The position numbers and the translations under genes were made by a program. A DNA stretch of 64,000 nucleotides, taken from positions 1-64,000 of the forward strand of contig JAGBSL010000020.1 in the NCBI GenBank assembly GCA_017631875.1, written 5' to 3'. Within the stretch, counting starts at the first letter, position 1; the number at the start of each line of letters is the position of its first letter. Below are positions 9,424 through 18,222 of the stretch, piece after piece. The notes below the pieces were generated by a model, which saw only the letters and a program-made list of their open reading frames with translations, was not told the origin of the DNA and did not search any database. This DNA is from Bacteroidales bacterium. GTDB taxonomy: Bacteria; Bacteroidota; Bacteroidia; Bacteroidales; UBA932.

Positions 9424-11082
9424 ATGTCACAGACAAAATATGTTATCGGTCTGGACTACGGTACAGATTCGGCCCGTGCTCTTGTCGTTGAGGTTGCGAC
9501 CGGAAGACAGGTGGCGTCATCGGTAAAGTACTACCCTCGCTGGAAGAAGGGAATGTATTGCGCTCCTATGGAAAACAGATGGCGTCAGCACCCTCTGGAC
9601 TACATAGAGGTGCTTGAGGCCAGCGTAAAGGAAGCGCTTTCCCTCTGTCCGGAAGGTACGGCTGAGAATGTCATCGGAATGTCATTCGACACGACTGGAT
9701 CCACTCCGGCATTCGTTGACGAGACAGGTACTCCTCTGGCCATGAAGCCCGAATTTGCTGAGAATCCTAACGCGATGTTCGTCCTCTGGAAGGACCACAC
9801 TGCTGTTAAGGAAGCGGCTGAGATCAACGAGGCCTGCCATAAGGAAGGAGCGGTGGATTATACCGCATACGAAGGCGGAATCTACTCATCAGAATGGTGG
9901 TGGGCAAAGATCCTTCATGTGCTCAGAGAGGACGAGGCGGTGCGCAATGCCGCTTACTCGGTAGTGGAGCACTGCGACTGGATGCCTGCCCTGATAACAG
10001 GCGTGAAGTCTTCAAAGGACATCGTGCGTGCAAGGTGCTCTGCCGGCCATAAGATGATGTGGCATGAGAAATGGGGCGGCCTTCCTCCGCAGGAGTTCCT
10101 TTCGGGCCTGGACCCTCTTCTCGACGGCTACCGCGAAAGACTTTTCACTGAAACGGAGACAGCTGACAAGGCTGTAGGACATCTTACACAGGAGTGGGCT
10201 GACAAGCTTGGCCTGACAACTGATGTCGTTGTCGGAGTCAGCGAGTTTGACTGCCACATGGGAGCCATCGGAGCGAACATCAGCGAGCATACATTCGTGC
10301 GTATCATCGGTACTTCGACTTGCGACATCATGGTTGCCTCTAAAGAGGAAATCGGAGACAAGCTTATCAAGGGTATATGCGGCCAGGTGGACGGTTCCGT
10401 TATACCGGGCATGATCGGCCTTGAGGCTGGGCAGTCAGCATTCGGTGATGTGTACGCATGGTTCCGCCGTGTTCTCGAGTGGCCTCTGAAGAATCTTTCC
10501 GGTCTGGAGGGAGAGGCGCTTGAGAAAGCATGCGACAGCATAATTCCTAAAATTACAAAGGAGGCAGAGGCTTTGAAACCAGGTGAGAGCGCGGTCCTTG
10601 CGCTTGACTGGATGAACGGTCGACGCACCCCTGATGCAAATCAGCTTCTTAAGGGAGCTATAGCGGGCATCTCGCTTGGAACATCGGCCCCTATGATCTT
10701 CCGTGCGCTCGTTGAGGCGACCGCATACGGATCGAAGGCTATCGTTGAGAGGTTCCGTCGCGAGGGAGTAAGGATCGACAGCATCATCGGCATCGGAGGC
10801 ATCGCTCTTAAGTCTCCATTCGTGATGCAGACCCTCAGTGATGTCCTCAACATGCCTATCAAGGTCTGCAATACAGACCAGGCATGTGCTCTCGGAGCTG
10901 CGATGTGCGCTGCTACAGCAGCGGGAGCGTATCCAAACGTAGAGGCTGCACGCGATGCCATGAACTCGGGATTCGCTTTCGAATATCAGCCTATACCTGA
11001 AAACGTGAAGGTATATGAGGAACTTTACAAGGATTATATTTCATTCGGAGAATTTATAGAATCATATGAACAGAATAACTAA
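9424..11082 (+). CDS. araB: L-ribulokinase
   Basis: FGGY-family sugar kinase that phosphorylates L-ribulose with ATP. The 552-residue length fits AraB rather than the shorter xylulokinases. The N-terminal GLDYGTDSARALVV segment (residues 9-22) is the phosphate-binding start of the actin-like fold. MSFDTTGSTPAF, IGTSTCDIM and the C-terminal GIGGIALKSPFVMQ segment are family motifs. It starts two bases after araA and its last 17 bases overlap the start of the epimerase gene, so translation of the two is likely coupled. Confidence 0.95.
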   Translation: MSQTKYVIGLDYGTDSARALVVEVATGRQVASSVKYYPRWKKGMYCAPMENRWRQHPLDYIEVLEASVKEALSLCPEGTAENVIGMSFDTTGSTPAFVDETGTPLAMKPEFAENPNAMFVLWKDHTAVKEAAEINEACHKEGAVDYTAYEGGIYSSEWWWAKILHVLREDEAVRNAAYSVVEHCDWMPALITGVKSSKDIVRARCSAGHKMMWHEKWGGLPPQEFLSGLDPLLDGYRERLFTETETADKAVGHLTQEWADKLGLTTDVVVGVSEFDCHMGAIGANISEHTFVRIIGTSTCDIMVASKEEIGDKLIKGICGQVDGSVIPGMIGLEAGQSAFGDVYAWFRRVLEWPLKNLSGLEGEALEKACDSIIPKITKEAEALKPGESAVLALDWMNGRRTPDANQLLKGAIAGISLGTSAPMIFRALVEATAYGSKAIVERFRREGVRIDSIIGIGGIALKSPFVMQTLSDVLNMPIKVCNTDQACALGAAMCAATAAGAYPNVEAARDAMNSGFAFEYQPIPENVKVYEELYKDYISFGEFIESYEQNN

Positions 11083-12202
11083 GATCATGGCCTCTGTGGC
11101 GGTAGCCGCCTTGGGCCTTTCGGCATGCTCGAGCGAGCCTGCCCTCACTCTTTCGGGTCTTGACCCTCAGGATTTCGTCGGCGAGAAGGGGGGAAAGGCC
11201 ACTGCGCTTTACACATTGACCAATGCAAATGGAATGGAGGTGTGCATCACCAATTTCGGCGGACGCCTTGTGTCCGTCATGGTGCCTGACAGGGACGGAA
11301 AGATGACTGATGTGATCCTCGGATTCGACAATATCCAGGATTATATGACGCTTCCGAGCGACTTCGGTGCTTCTATCGGACGCTATGCAAACCGTATTGC
11401 GGGAGGAACATTCGAACTTGACGGCCAGACCGTGGTACTGAACCAGAATGACGGTCCGAACTGCCTCCACGGCGGTGCTGAGGGCTGGCAGTATCAGGTA
11501 TATGATGCCGAACTGCTCGATCCTCAGACTCTCCAGCTTACAATCAATGACCCTGACGGCCACATGGGATTCCCAGGCAACGTGACTGCGGTCGTGACAT
11601 ATAAGCTCACAGACGACAATGCTATCGACATCACATACAGCGGAACTGCCGACAAGCCGACAGTGCTCAGCATGACAAACCATGCTTACTTCAACCTTTC
11701 GGGCAATCATGGCGTCGAGGGCACAGACATGGTGCTTTATGTGAATGCCGACACATTCACTCCTGCTGATGCAAAGCTCATCCCTACCGGAGAGATGCGT
11801 CCTGTTGAGGGAACTCCGTTTGATTTCCGCACCCCTAAGGCGATCGGACAGGATATAAATCAGGATGATGAGCAGCTTCTCCTTGGAAACGGATATGATC
11901 ACAACTGGGTGCTGAATACAGCTGGTGATGTGACAAAGCTTGCGGTCAGCGTCTATTCTCCAGCTACAGGAATCCTTCTCGAGGAGTACACAGACCAGCC
12001 AGGAGTACAGGTGTATTCAGGAAACTTCCTCACCGGTATGGTGGCAGGAAAGCACGGCGTGAAGTATCCGAAGAGAGCCTCTGTCTGCATCGAGACACAG
12101 CTTTATCCAAACTCACCTAACATGCCGCAGTGGCCGTCAGCGACCCTTCGCCCAGGCGAGACCTACACCCACCGCTGCATCTATAAGTTTAGCTGTTTGT
12201 AA
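11066..12202 (+). CDS. galM: Aldose 1-epimerase (mutarotase), lipoprotein
   Basis: Interconverts alpha and beta anomers of aldoses, so that arabinose or other sugars reach the transporter or isomerase in the right form. The N-terminus is a lipoprotein signal (VAALGLSAC, Cys near residue 21), so the enzyme is probably anchored in the periplasm. Mutarotase landmarks are NCLHGGAEGWQ, the catalytic His in MTNHAYFNLSG, and the catalytic Glu in CIETQLYPNSPNMPQ. The first 17 bases overlap the araB end, and the last 14 bases overlap the convergent MATE gene. It closes the arabinose operon. The symbol is by family; the exact sugar is not shown. Confidence 0.92.
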   Translation: MNRITKIMASVAVAALGLSACSSEPALTLSGLDPQDFVGEKGGKATALYTLTNANGMEVCITNFGGRLVSVMVPDRDGKMTDVILGFDNIQDYMTLPSDFGASIGRYANRIAGGTFELDGQTVVLNQNDGPNCLHGGAEGWQYQVYDAELLDPQTLQLTINDPDGHMGFPGNVTAVVTYKLTDDNAIDITYSGTADKPTVLSMTNHAYFNLSGNHGVEGTDMVLYVNADTFTPADAKLIPTGEMRPVEGTPFDFRTPKAIGQDINQDDEQLLLGNGYDHNWVLNTAGDVTKLAVSVYSPATGILLEEYTDQPGVQVYSGNFLTGMVAGKHGVKYPKRASVCIETQLYPNSPNMPQWPSATLRPGETYTHRCIYKFSCL

Positions 12203-13529
12203 AGCTTTTACCGACCCATTTGAAGGTGTTCCAGCGGCGCAGGAAGATGAAGCCGCGGATGTTTTCGTCAAGGGCGAAGACTGCCCACATGGCGATGATG
12301 CCCCATCCGAGGGAGATGCCGAGGATGTAGCTTCCGACCACCTGGACACCCCACATGACCACGATTCCCACGAGAACCGGGAAGTAGATGTCCCCTGAGC
12401 TTCTGAGAGCATTGACTCCGAAGAAGTTCAGGGCTCTTCCGTTTTCAAGGATTACCTCTATCCACAGGATTGCAGCTCCGGTGGATATGATCCAAGGATC
12501 AGAGGTCAGCAGTCCGAGGAGCTGTTTTCCGAAAATCGCTGTGATGAGGGCCAATGAGACGGATGCCGTCGTTCCAAGTCTGGCTATCCTCTTGCCGATA
12601 GCGTATGCTCCGTGGATCTTGTTCTTTCCCACCAGATGGCCGATGAGGATGGCTCCTCCCTGGGCTATCGCCAGCGCGAAGATGTAGGTGAACATCACGA
12701 TGTTGACCACGTAGCTTCTGACTGCCAGGGCCTGGTTGCTGATCATGTTGATGAAGTACGAGATCACAACCTGAGAGAGGGAATATGAAAAATGCTCTCC
12801 GGCAGAAGGAATTCCGATCTTCAGGAGGTTCTTCAGCTCGATCCATGGGAATGGGGTGAAGAGTTCCTTAGGGAATGACGGGATGTGCTTCTTGAAGAGC
12901 ACTGCCAGGAGAATCACCACTGAAACGAATCGGCATACTGATGTGGAAATAGCCGCTCCTTCGACACCGAGGGCAGGCATTCCGAACTTACCGAAGATAA
13001 GGGTGTAGTTACCGATGATGTTCAGGATATTGACCACTATGGCTACGTACATAGGGTATTTTGCCTTGTCTGCGCTTCGTAGTGATGCAGAGAGTGACAG
13101 TGATATCGCCTGCAGGAATGCGAATCCTCCTACGATCTTCATGTAAGGGAGTCCTTCGGCCATAAGGTCAGGCCTGAGGCCCATGAGCATGAGGATGTCG
13201 CCTGCAAAGTGAGTGAGGGCCAGGCTGATGAGTACTCCTGAAATGAGATTGAAAAGCAGTGAAATGCCGACCACCTGCACGACCTTGTCCCTTCTTCCGG
13301 CACCGATGTACTGCGAGCACAGGATGGATGTTCCGAGGGATATGACCTCGAAAAGAAGGAACACCAGGTTCATTATCTGGTTAACCACGCCGACAGCCGC
13401 CACACTGTTGTCAGAGTAGCGGCTGAGCATGAAAGTATCGACTCCGCCGAGCATCATCACCAGCAGGGTCTCGATGAATATCGGACCTGCGAGGGACGCA
13501 AGCTGACGGTCCAGATTGCCTATTCTCAT
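12189..13529 (-). CDS. MATE family efflux transporter
   Basis: Inner-membrane multidrug/toxin exporter of the MATE family, 446 residues with 12 hydrophobic segments. The typical start places two bundles; RQLASLAGPIFIETLLVMMLGGVDTFMLSRYSD is split here only as the landmarks LAGPIFIETL and GGVDTFMLSR. Such transporters use a proton or sodium gradient; the cargo cannot be told. It is the last gene of the minus-strand series XRE-rnhB-S46-mrp-MATE, 34 bp after mrp. Its stop codon overlaps the 3' end of galM. Confidence 0.9.
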   Translation of the reverse strand: MRIGNLDRQLASLAGPIFIETLLVMMLGGVDTFMLSRYSDNSVAAVGVVNQIMNLVFLLFEVISLGTSILCSQYIGAGRRDKVVQVVGISLLFNLISGVLISLALTHFAGDILMLMGLRPDLMAEGLPYMKIVGGFAFLQAISLSLSASLRSADKAKYPMYVAIVVNILNIIGNYTLIFGKFGMPALGVEGAAISTSVCRFVSVVILLAVLFKKHIPSFPKELFTPFPWIELKNLLKIGIPSAGEHFSYSLSQVVISYFINMISNQALAVRSYVVNIVMFTYIFALAIAQGGAILIGHLVGKNKIHGAYAIGKRIARLGTTASVSLALITAIFGKQLLGLLTSDPWIISTGAAILWIEVILENGRALNFFGVNALRSSGDIYFPVLVGIVVMWGVQVVGSYILGISLGWGIIAMWAVFALDENIRGFIFLRRWNTFKWVGKSFTNS

Positions 13530-13563
13530 TTTATATCACGAAGTTTTCCTAGTTGCTTCCAGC

Positions 13564-14631
13564 TTACATCAGGTTAGCTGCGACCTTTTCGGCGAGGGCG
13601 AGGAAGGCGAGGCCGTCCGGGCGCGAGCTGAGCGCAGCGGGCTCGCCGGCGTCGCCGCATTCGCGGATGCTCTGCACGATCGGAATCTGGCCCAGCAGAG
13701 GGATGTTGTACTTCTCTGCCATTCGGAGGCCTCCGTCGCGGCCGAAGATGTAGTATTTCTCATCAGGGTGTTCCTCAGGAGTGAACCATGCCATGTTCTC
13801 CACGAGTCCGAAGATAGGCTTGTTCACGCTCTCGTTACGGAACATGTTGACTCCCTTCTCGACGTCTGCAAGGGCCACGTCCTGCGGTGTGCTGACGATG
13901 ACCGCTCCCTCAAGAGGAATGTCGTGCACGAGGCTGATATGGATGTCGCCTGTTCCCGGAGGCATGTCGATGAGCAGGAAGTCGAGCTCGCCCCAACGAA
14001 CCTGCAGGATCATCTGCTTGAGGGCGTTGCAGGCCATAGGACCACGCCAGATGAGTGCCTGCTCAGGGCGTGCGAAGTATCCGATGGACATCCATTTCAC
14101 GCCGTATTTCTCGAGCGGCATGATGATCTCCTTTTCTCCTTCCTGGAATGCGTCGGGCATGAGGCCTTCAGTCGCAGTCATCTTCGGAACTGACGGGCCA
14201 TATACGTCCGCATCAGCAAGTCCGACCTTATATCCGAGACGTGCAAGGGCCACTGCAAGGTTTACGGATACTGTAGATTTGCCTACGCCGCCCTTACCTG
14301 AAGCAATTCCTATAATGTGCTTTACGTTAGCAAGCTCTTCAAAACCGAGGTCCAGACCCGGCTTCTTCTTTGGCGCTCCTTCATTCTTGATGATCGTCTT
14401 GATCTCAACCTGGGTGCCTGCAGGGGCATTTCTGATGATCGATGCCTTTGCGCTGCCGATCAGGTATTCTGCAAGAGGATCGCGGTGCTTGGCAAATCCG
14501 AGGGTCACAGTAACCTTACCCTCCTCGATCTCTACATTCTCCACCATTCCCAGCTCGACGAGGTTCTTGTCACCCTTCGCAGGGTGCTCAACCTCCATCA
14601 GCCACTTATTTACTTCGTTTGCTTTAATCAT
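13564..14631 (-). CDS. Mrp/NBP35 family iron-sulfur cluster carrier ATPase
   Basis: Cytosolic P-loop ATPase of the Mrp/ApbC type, involved in delivering iron-sulfur clusters to target proteins. Two domains are visible: an N-terminal MIP18-like (DUF59) domain at about residues 1-85 and the ATPase from about 103. The deviant Walker A GKGGVGKS is at 112-119, followed by DADVYGPSVP and DMPPGTGD. In E. coli Mrp the ENMS segment is followed by a CxxC pair that can hold the cluster. Here ENMAWFTPEE is followed by an acidic stretch with no cysteine pair. I recall the same in other Bacteroidota, so it may be a phylum trait. The gene lies 11 bp after the S46 peptidase. Confidence 0.9.
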   Translation of the reverse strand: MIKANEVNKWLMEVEHPAKGDKNLVELGMVENVEIEEGKVTVTLGFAKHRDPLAEYLIGSAKASIIRNAPAGTQVEIKTIIKNEGAPKKKPGLDLGFEELANVKHIIGIASGKGGVGKSTVSVNLAVALARLGYKVGLADADVYGPSVPKMTATEGLMPDAFQEGEKEIIMPLEKYGVKWMSIGYFARPEQALIWRGPMACNALKQMILQVRWGELDFLLIDMPPGTGDIHISLVHDIPLEGAVIVSTPQDVALADVEKGVNMFRNESVNKPIFGLVENMAWFTPEEHPDEKYYIFGRDGGLRMAEKYNIPLLGQIPIVQSIRECGDAGEPAALSSRPDGLAFLALAEKVAANLM

Positions 14632-14642
14632 TATAAAATGTT

Positions 14643-16766
14643 TTATTTTACAATATCCATCTCTTCGATGAGCCAGCCGGCACCACCGAACTTGTCAACG
14701 ATGAAGAGGACATAACGGATATCCACGTTGATACATCTCTGAAGATCAGGCTCGAACATCACGTCGCTGCTCATCGACTCCCAGTTTCCGTCGAATGCAA
14801 GACCGATAAGCTCTCCACGGCTGTTCATGATAGGGCTACCTGAGTTACCTCCAGTGATGTCATTGTTGCTGAGGAATGCCACCGGCATCTTGCCGTCAGC
14901 CATAGCGTACTGACCGAAATCCTGGTTCTTCCAAAGCTCCTTCAGCTTCTCAGGAACCACGAACTCCCAGTTGTCCGGATCTTCCTTCTCCATCACTCCA
15001 TCAAGAGTAGTGTAATATCTGTATTCAACGGCATCCTTAGGAGAATATCCGCCTACGGTACCGTATGTAAGTCGCATTGTGAAGTTTGCGTCAGGGTATG
15101 AAGGCTCTCCCTTCTTCCACTCGAGCAGACCCTCTGTGTAGAGTTTGCGCGCATCGGCAAGAGCCTGTGCGTTCTGTCCAGCGAGCTCCTGAAGTCCTAC
15201 GCACTCTGCATAGATTCCAAGGCCAAGCATTGCGGCAGGATCCTCTGCGATAGCCTTTATGCCCTTCGCCTGGATAGCTTTCTTGAGAGTTTCAGCCGAA
15301 ACAAACGAACTGTTATCGAAAATCTGGTCTACATACCAGTCGATGTCGTACGCCGAAAGAGCCTTGGTGAATTCTGTCTCGGCAATGTCGCAATAGTGCT
15401 TGAACATAGCCTTTGCCACCTTCCTGTCGGTAGATACAGAATAGTCTGCATACTTCGGAGCAAGTCTCTCATACGCCTGCTCAAGCGCAGCGAGAGTGTC
15501 TGTTCCCCTCTGGATGGCATTTCCGACCTGCAGTACCATCTGGAATCCGAAATCAGTCAGCTCGACCTTGTGGATTGTCTCGAATGCCTTTGTGAATGCA
15601 TTGTTAGCCTCTCTTCCTGCTTCTACGGCAGCTGCAAGGTCTGCCACGACGGTGCCGTATTTAGCCTTACGCTTGCCGTTGGCGTCCACCCATGCCTGGA
15701 AGTCCGCCTCCTCCTGCTCCGCGCGGCCGACGATGTCCAGCTTCTCGAAGGCCAACTTCATTCCCTGCCACTTCTTCCAGCCGTTAGACGAGCTTGAGTA
15801 CTTGCTTGCATACTGGATCTTCACCTTAGGGTCAGCGAGCATGTCCTCGAGAAGCACATCCTGACGGATCGTACGTGCTGCGATACGGATGTCGTTCTGC
15901 TCGATCTGGTGCTTAAGTTCAGGGGAAGTCTGGAAACGTGTGGTGCGTCCTGGGTATCCCATGATCATGGTATAGTCGCCCTCCTGTACGCCCGCAAGGG
16001 AGATCTTCAGGTGGTTCTTAGCCTTGAGCGGCACGTTCTCAGGAGAATACTCGGCAGGATTTCCGTCCTTGTCGGAATAAACTCGGAACATTGAGAAGTC
16101 GCCTGTGTGGCGAGGCCACATCCAGTTGTCGGTATCGGCACCGAACTTTCCGATCGATGAAGGCGGTGCTCCTACGAAACGCACGTCCTTATATACCTTA
16201 TATACTATGAGATAATATACGTTCTCATTGTAGAATGACTCTACCTCTACATTGCAGTAAGGGTGGTCCTTTTTAGCTTCAGCGACGATATCGTCAATGG
16301 CGGCCTCAATGACCTCGTAAGCCTCTACGCCGGCCTTGGCAGCCTTCTTCTCCGCCTTCTTGATTATCGGAGTGACATCCTGCATGTACTGGAGGAAAGT
16401 CACGGTCAGTCCCTCGCAAGGAAGCTCCTCGCTGCGGTTCATGGCCCAGTATCCGTCCTTGAGGTAGTCGTGCTCGACGCTGCTGAGCTTCTGGATGTTG
16501 CCGTAGCCGCAGTGGTGGTTTGTCACAAGGAGACCTTCGCTGGAGATGATCTCTCCTGTACATCCGCCTCCGAACTGCACGATTGCGTCCTTGAGCGATG
16601 TGTGGTTGATGTCGTAGATTTCCTTAGGAGTAAGCTCGCAGCCGAGCTCCTTCATGGCCTTTCCGTTCATCTTCTGGATGAGAGGCAGCAGCCACATTCC
16701 TTCGTCCGCGAATGCGCTTCCTGCGAACAGAGTCAGCGCGGTGATGATGGTTATTATCTTTTTCAT
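14643..16766 (-). CDS. S46 family dipeptidyl-peptidase (DPP7-like)
   Basis: Periplasmic serine exopeptidase that removes dipeptides from peptide N-termini and feeds peptide-using Bacteroidales. I chose the ATG at 16766, giving 707 residues: it starts a clean signal peptide (KKIITIITAL to AFA) and lies just after the rnhB stop. The longer reading from 16790 would overlap rnhB. Catalytic His85 is in TNHHC and Ser642 in GGNSGSP. Eighteen residues after the Ser is Gly660 (FDGNWE). Gly at this place marks DPP7-type preference for hydrophobic P1, while Arg marks the Asp/Glu-specific DPP11. A second S46 gene lies at 53290-55434. Confidence 0.92.
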   Translation of the reverse strand: MKKIITIITALTLFAGSAFADEGMWLLPLIQKMNGKAMKELGCELTPKEIYDINHTSLKDAIVQFGGGCTGEIISSEGLLVTNHHCGYGNIQKLSSVEHDYLKDGYWAMNRSEELPCEGLTVTFLQYMQDVTPIIKKAEKKAAKAGVEAYEVIEAAIDDIVAEAKKDHPYCNVEVESFYNENVYYLIVYKVYKDVRFVGAPPSSIGKFGADTDNWMWPRHTGDFSMFRVYSDKDGNPAEYSPENVPLKAKNHLKISLAGVQEGDYTMIMGYPGRTTRFQTSPELKHQIEQNDIRIAARTIRQDVLLEDMLADPKVKIQYASKYSSSSNGWKKWQGMKLAFEKLDIVGRAEQEEADFQAWVDANGKRKAKYGTVVADLAAAVEAGREANNAFTKAFETIHKVELTDFGFQMVLQVGNAIQRGTDTLAALEQAYERLAPKYADYSVSTDRKVAKAMFKHYCDIAETEFTKALSAYDIDWYVDQIFDNSSFVSAETLKKAIQAKGIKAIAEDPAAMLGLGIYAECVGLQELAGQNAQALADARKLYTEGLLEWKKGEPSYPDANFTMRLTYGTVGGYSPKDAVEYRYYTTLDGVMEKEDPDNWEFVVPEKLKELWKNQDFGQYAMADGKMPVAFLSNNDITGGNSGSPIMNSRGELIGLAFDGNWESMSSDVMFEPDLQRCINVDIRYVLFIVDKFGGAGWLIEEMDIVK

Positions 16767-16770
16767 ATAA

Positions 16771-17406
16771 TTAAAATAATACTGGTTCAAGTTGCTTGAG
16801 GTGGAAGCTTTTGCGGTGGTGCGGGGTGTATCCGTGGGCTATGATTGCTTCCACATGCTCCTTTGTCGGATATCCCATGTTCCTTTCCCATCCGTACTGA
16901 GGGTATTCCTGGGCGAGCTTCCTCATGTATTCGTCCCTGTATGTCTTTGCAAGTACCGAGGCTGCGGCTATGGACGCGAATTTACCGTCTCCCTTTACCA
17001 CGCACTGGTATTCATACCCGTCGAAAGGCTTGAACTTGTTGCCATCGATGAGCAGGAATTCCGGTTTTACACTCAGTCGGCGCACCGCCCTCTGCATTCC
17101 GGTGATGGACGCATTTAATATATTTATGGTGTCGATTTCTTCTGCGCTCACTTCCTCCACAGCCCATGCGATAGCCTCGCGCTCGATGATAGGGCGAAGC
17201 TCCTCCCTGGCCTTTTCGGTCATCTTCTTGGAGTCGTTAAGGAGCGGGTGGTGGAAGTCCGGCGGCAGGATTACGGCCGCGGCGAATACGGGACCCGCAA
17301 GCGGGCCGCGACCTGCTTCGTCACAGCCTGCCTCTATGCGTCCTTCCTGCAGGAAGCTCAGCAGATGGGGGATTTCTTTCTGATTGCGTGTTTTTGCATT
17401 CTGCAT
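16771..17406 (-). CDS. rnhB: Ribonuclease HII
   Basis: Cuts RNA in RNA-DNA hybrids and starts removal of single ribonucleotides from DNA. I take the ATG at 17406 (211 residues); the frame also has an in-frame GTG at 17421 that is less likely. The family signature CDEAGRGPLAGP begins with Asp29-Glu30, two of the catalytic acids. DGNKFK carries the next catalytic Asp, and the late ASVLAKTYRDEYM segment carries the last acidic residue. It lies between the XRE regulator and the S46 peptidase in the same minus-strand operon, four bases before the peptidase start. Confidence 0.94.
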   Translation of the reverse strand: MQNAKTRNQKEIPHLLSFLQEGRIEAGCDEAGRGPLAGPVFAAAVILPPDFHHPLLNDSKKMTEKAREELRPIIEREAIAWAVEEVSAEEIDTINILNASITGMQRAVRRLSVKPEFLLIDGNKFKPFDGYEYQCVVKGDGKFASIAAASVLAKTYRDEYMRKLAQEYPQYGWERNMGYPTKEHVEAIIAHGYTPHHRKSFHLKQLEPVLF

Positions 17407-17424
17407 AATGCAAAAATACACAAT

Positions 17425-17799
17425 TTATTTAGATTTCTGGAGCATTTCTATGATCTGGGTCTTGGCTGCGATGGTTTCTTCCAGGCTTTTTACAAGTTTG
17501 TGGAGGTATTCCACCTCCTTTTCGAGTGCATCTATCCTCTCGGCATACTCAGCCTGCATCTCCTCCAGTTTCTTTCCTGGCATCTGGATTGGGCGGTATC
17601 CCAGAACGATTTCCTCTGTAGAAGTGTTCATGATTTCCGCTATACGCAGCACATGTCCGTTCACGATGGATGTGCTTCCCCTCTCAAGGTCTCTATATGC
17701 AGTAGTCGAGATGCCGAGCATGTCGGCCATCTCTTCCTGGGTCATCTTGCGTTCCTTTCGGAATCTTCTGATGTTTTCCTTGATTGAGGCGTTGTCCAT
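17425..17799 (-). CDS. XRE-family transcriptional regulator with C-terminal coiled coil
   Basis: Small DNA-binding protein, 124 residues. Residues about 6-60 form a lambda-repressor-like helix-turn-helix (KMTQEEMADMLGISTTAYRDLE). Residues about 77-122 are a long heptad-rich helix (KLEEMQAEYAERIDALEKEV and beyond), which suggests a dimerizing coiled coil. It heads the series with rnhB 18 bases downstream. Its target is not known; an inverted AACAAGT repeat 75-90 bp upstream of its start could be an autoregulatory site. A -7-like TAATTTTG lies at 17832-17825 on the minus strand, but without a matching -33. Confidence 0.85.
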   Translation of the reverse strand: MDNASIKENIRRFRKERKMTQEEMADMLGISTTAYRDLERGSTSIVNGHVLRIAEIMNTSTEEIVLGYRPIQMPGKKLEEMQAEYAERIDALEKEVEYLHKLVKSLEETIAAKTQIIEMLQKSK

Positions 17800-17874
17800 T
17801 TTATCTTCTTTATTATACCTTGGACAAAATTATCCCAATTCAAGATGCTGTGTAAACAAGAAAAGCCGACGAAA

Positions 17875-17891
17875 AACAAGTAAAACTTGTT
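17875..17891. promoter_or_regulatory. Inverted repeat upstream of the XRE gene, possible operator
   Basis: AACAAGT-AAA-ACTTGTT, a 7-bp perfect inverted repeat in an A-rich tract; a further AACAAG lies 20 bp away at 17855-17860. Position upstream of the XRE start suggests an operator, but a weak terminator-like hairpin is also possible. Confidence 0.3.
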
Positions 17892-18010
17892 AAAAAAAGA
17901 GAAAAAATTTTAAAAAAAAGAAAAATATGACAGGTTTGCCGGTGATTTCTGCTTGAAAGGTTTGTTTTTGCTTGCGGAAAGTGCAAGCTTTGCCGGAAAC
18001 AAAACAGGTT

Positions 18011-18160
18011 ATGAAAAACGTGGAATTCGACATGATCTGCATCATGATATATGAGGGCAGGTATTCCCCGGCAGATATTCCGCCGGTATTGGATAATATG
18101 TTCTACGAGAGATTCGGCATGTCATGCGACGATGTCGCAAATGCAGTTTTACGGCGATGA
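18011..18160 (+). CDS. Small hypothetical protein (49 aa)
   Basis: A short frame starting at an ATG and ending just before a strong palindrome. The product begins MKNVEFDMICIMIYEGRY and ends in a basic CDDVANAVLRR-type tail; it is mostly acidic and shows no signal peptide or membrane segment. A longer TTG-start reading (from 17972) adds 13 residues but runs through a small GCTTGC/GCAAGC hairpin. I do not recognise a family. The amino-acid make-up looks protein-like, but at this size a chance frame is possible. Confidence 0.35.
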   Translation: MKNVEFDMICIMIYEGRYSPADIPPVLDNMFYERFGMSCDDVANAVLRR

Positions 18161-18176
18161 GGGGCTGTTCTGCATT

Positions 18177-18222
18177 ATATCAATAGAACAGACATAAAAA
18201 ACTATGTCTGTTCTATTGATAT
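18177..18222. promoter_or_regulatory. Perfect 20-bp palindrome overlapping the -33 box of the EF-G2 promoter
   Basis: Left arm 18177-18196 and right arm 18203-18222 are perfect 20-base complements (core CAATAGAACAGACATA) with a 6-base AAAAAC loop. No T-run follows, so it is not a classic terminator. The right arm covers the -33 element of the downstream promoter. It could be an operator for a dimeric regulator, or a terminator for the small gene before it. Confidence 0.6.

Noticed and set aside
11054..11902. 282-codon open frame opposite galM
   Set aside because: The sense frame is a clear mutarotase with catalytic residues; the antisense product has no recognisable features.
12189..12202. 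Overlap of the 3' ends of galM and the MATE gene as a sign of a sequence error
   Set aside because: Both products end naturally with complete families; short convergent overlaps are common in compact genomes.
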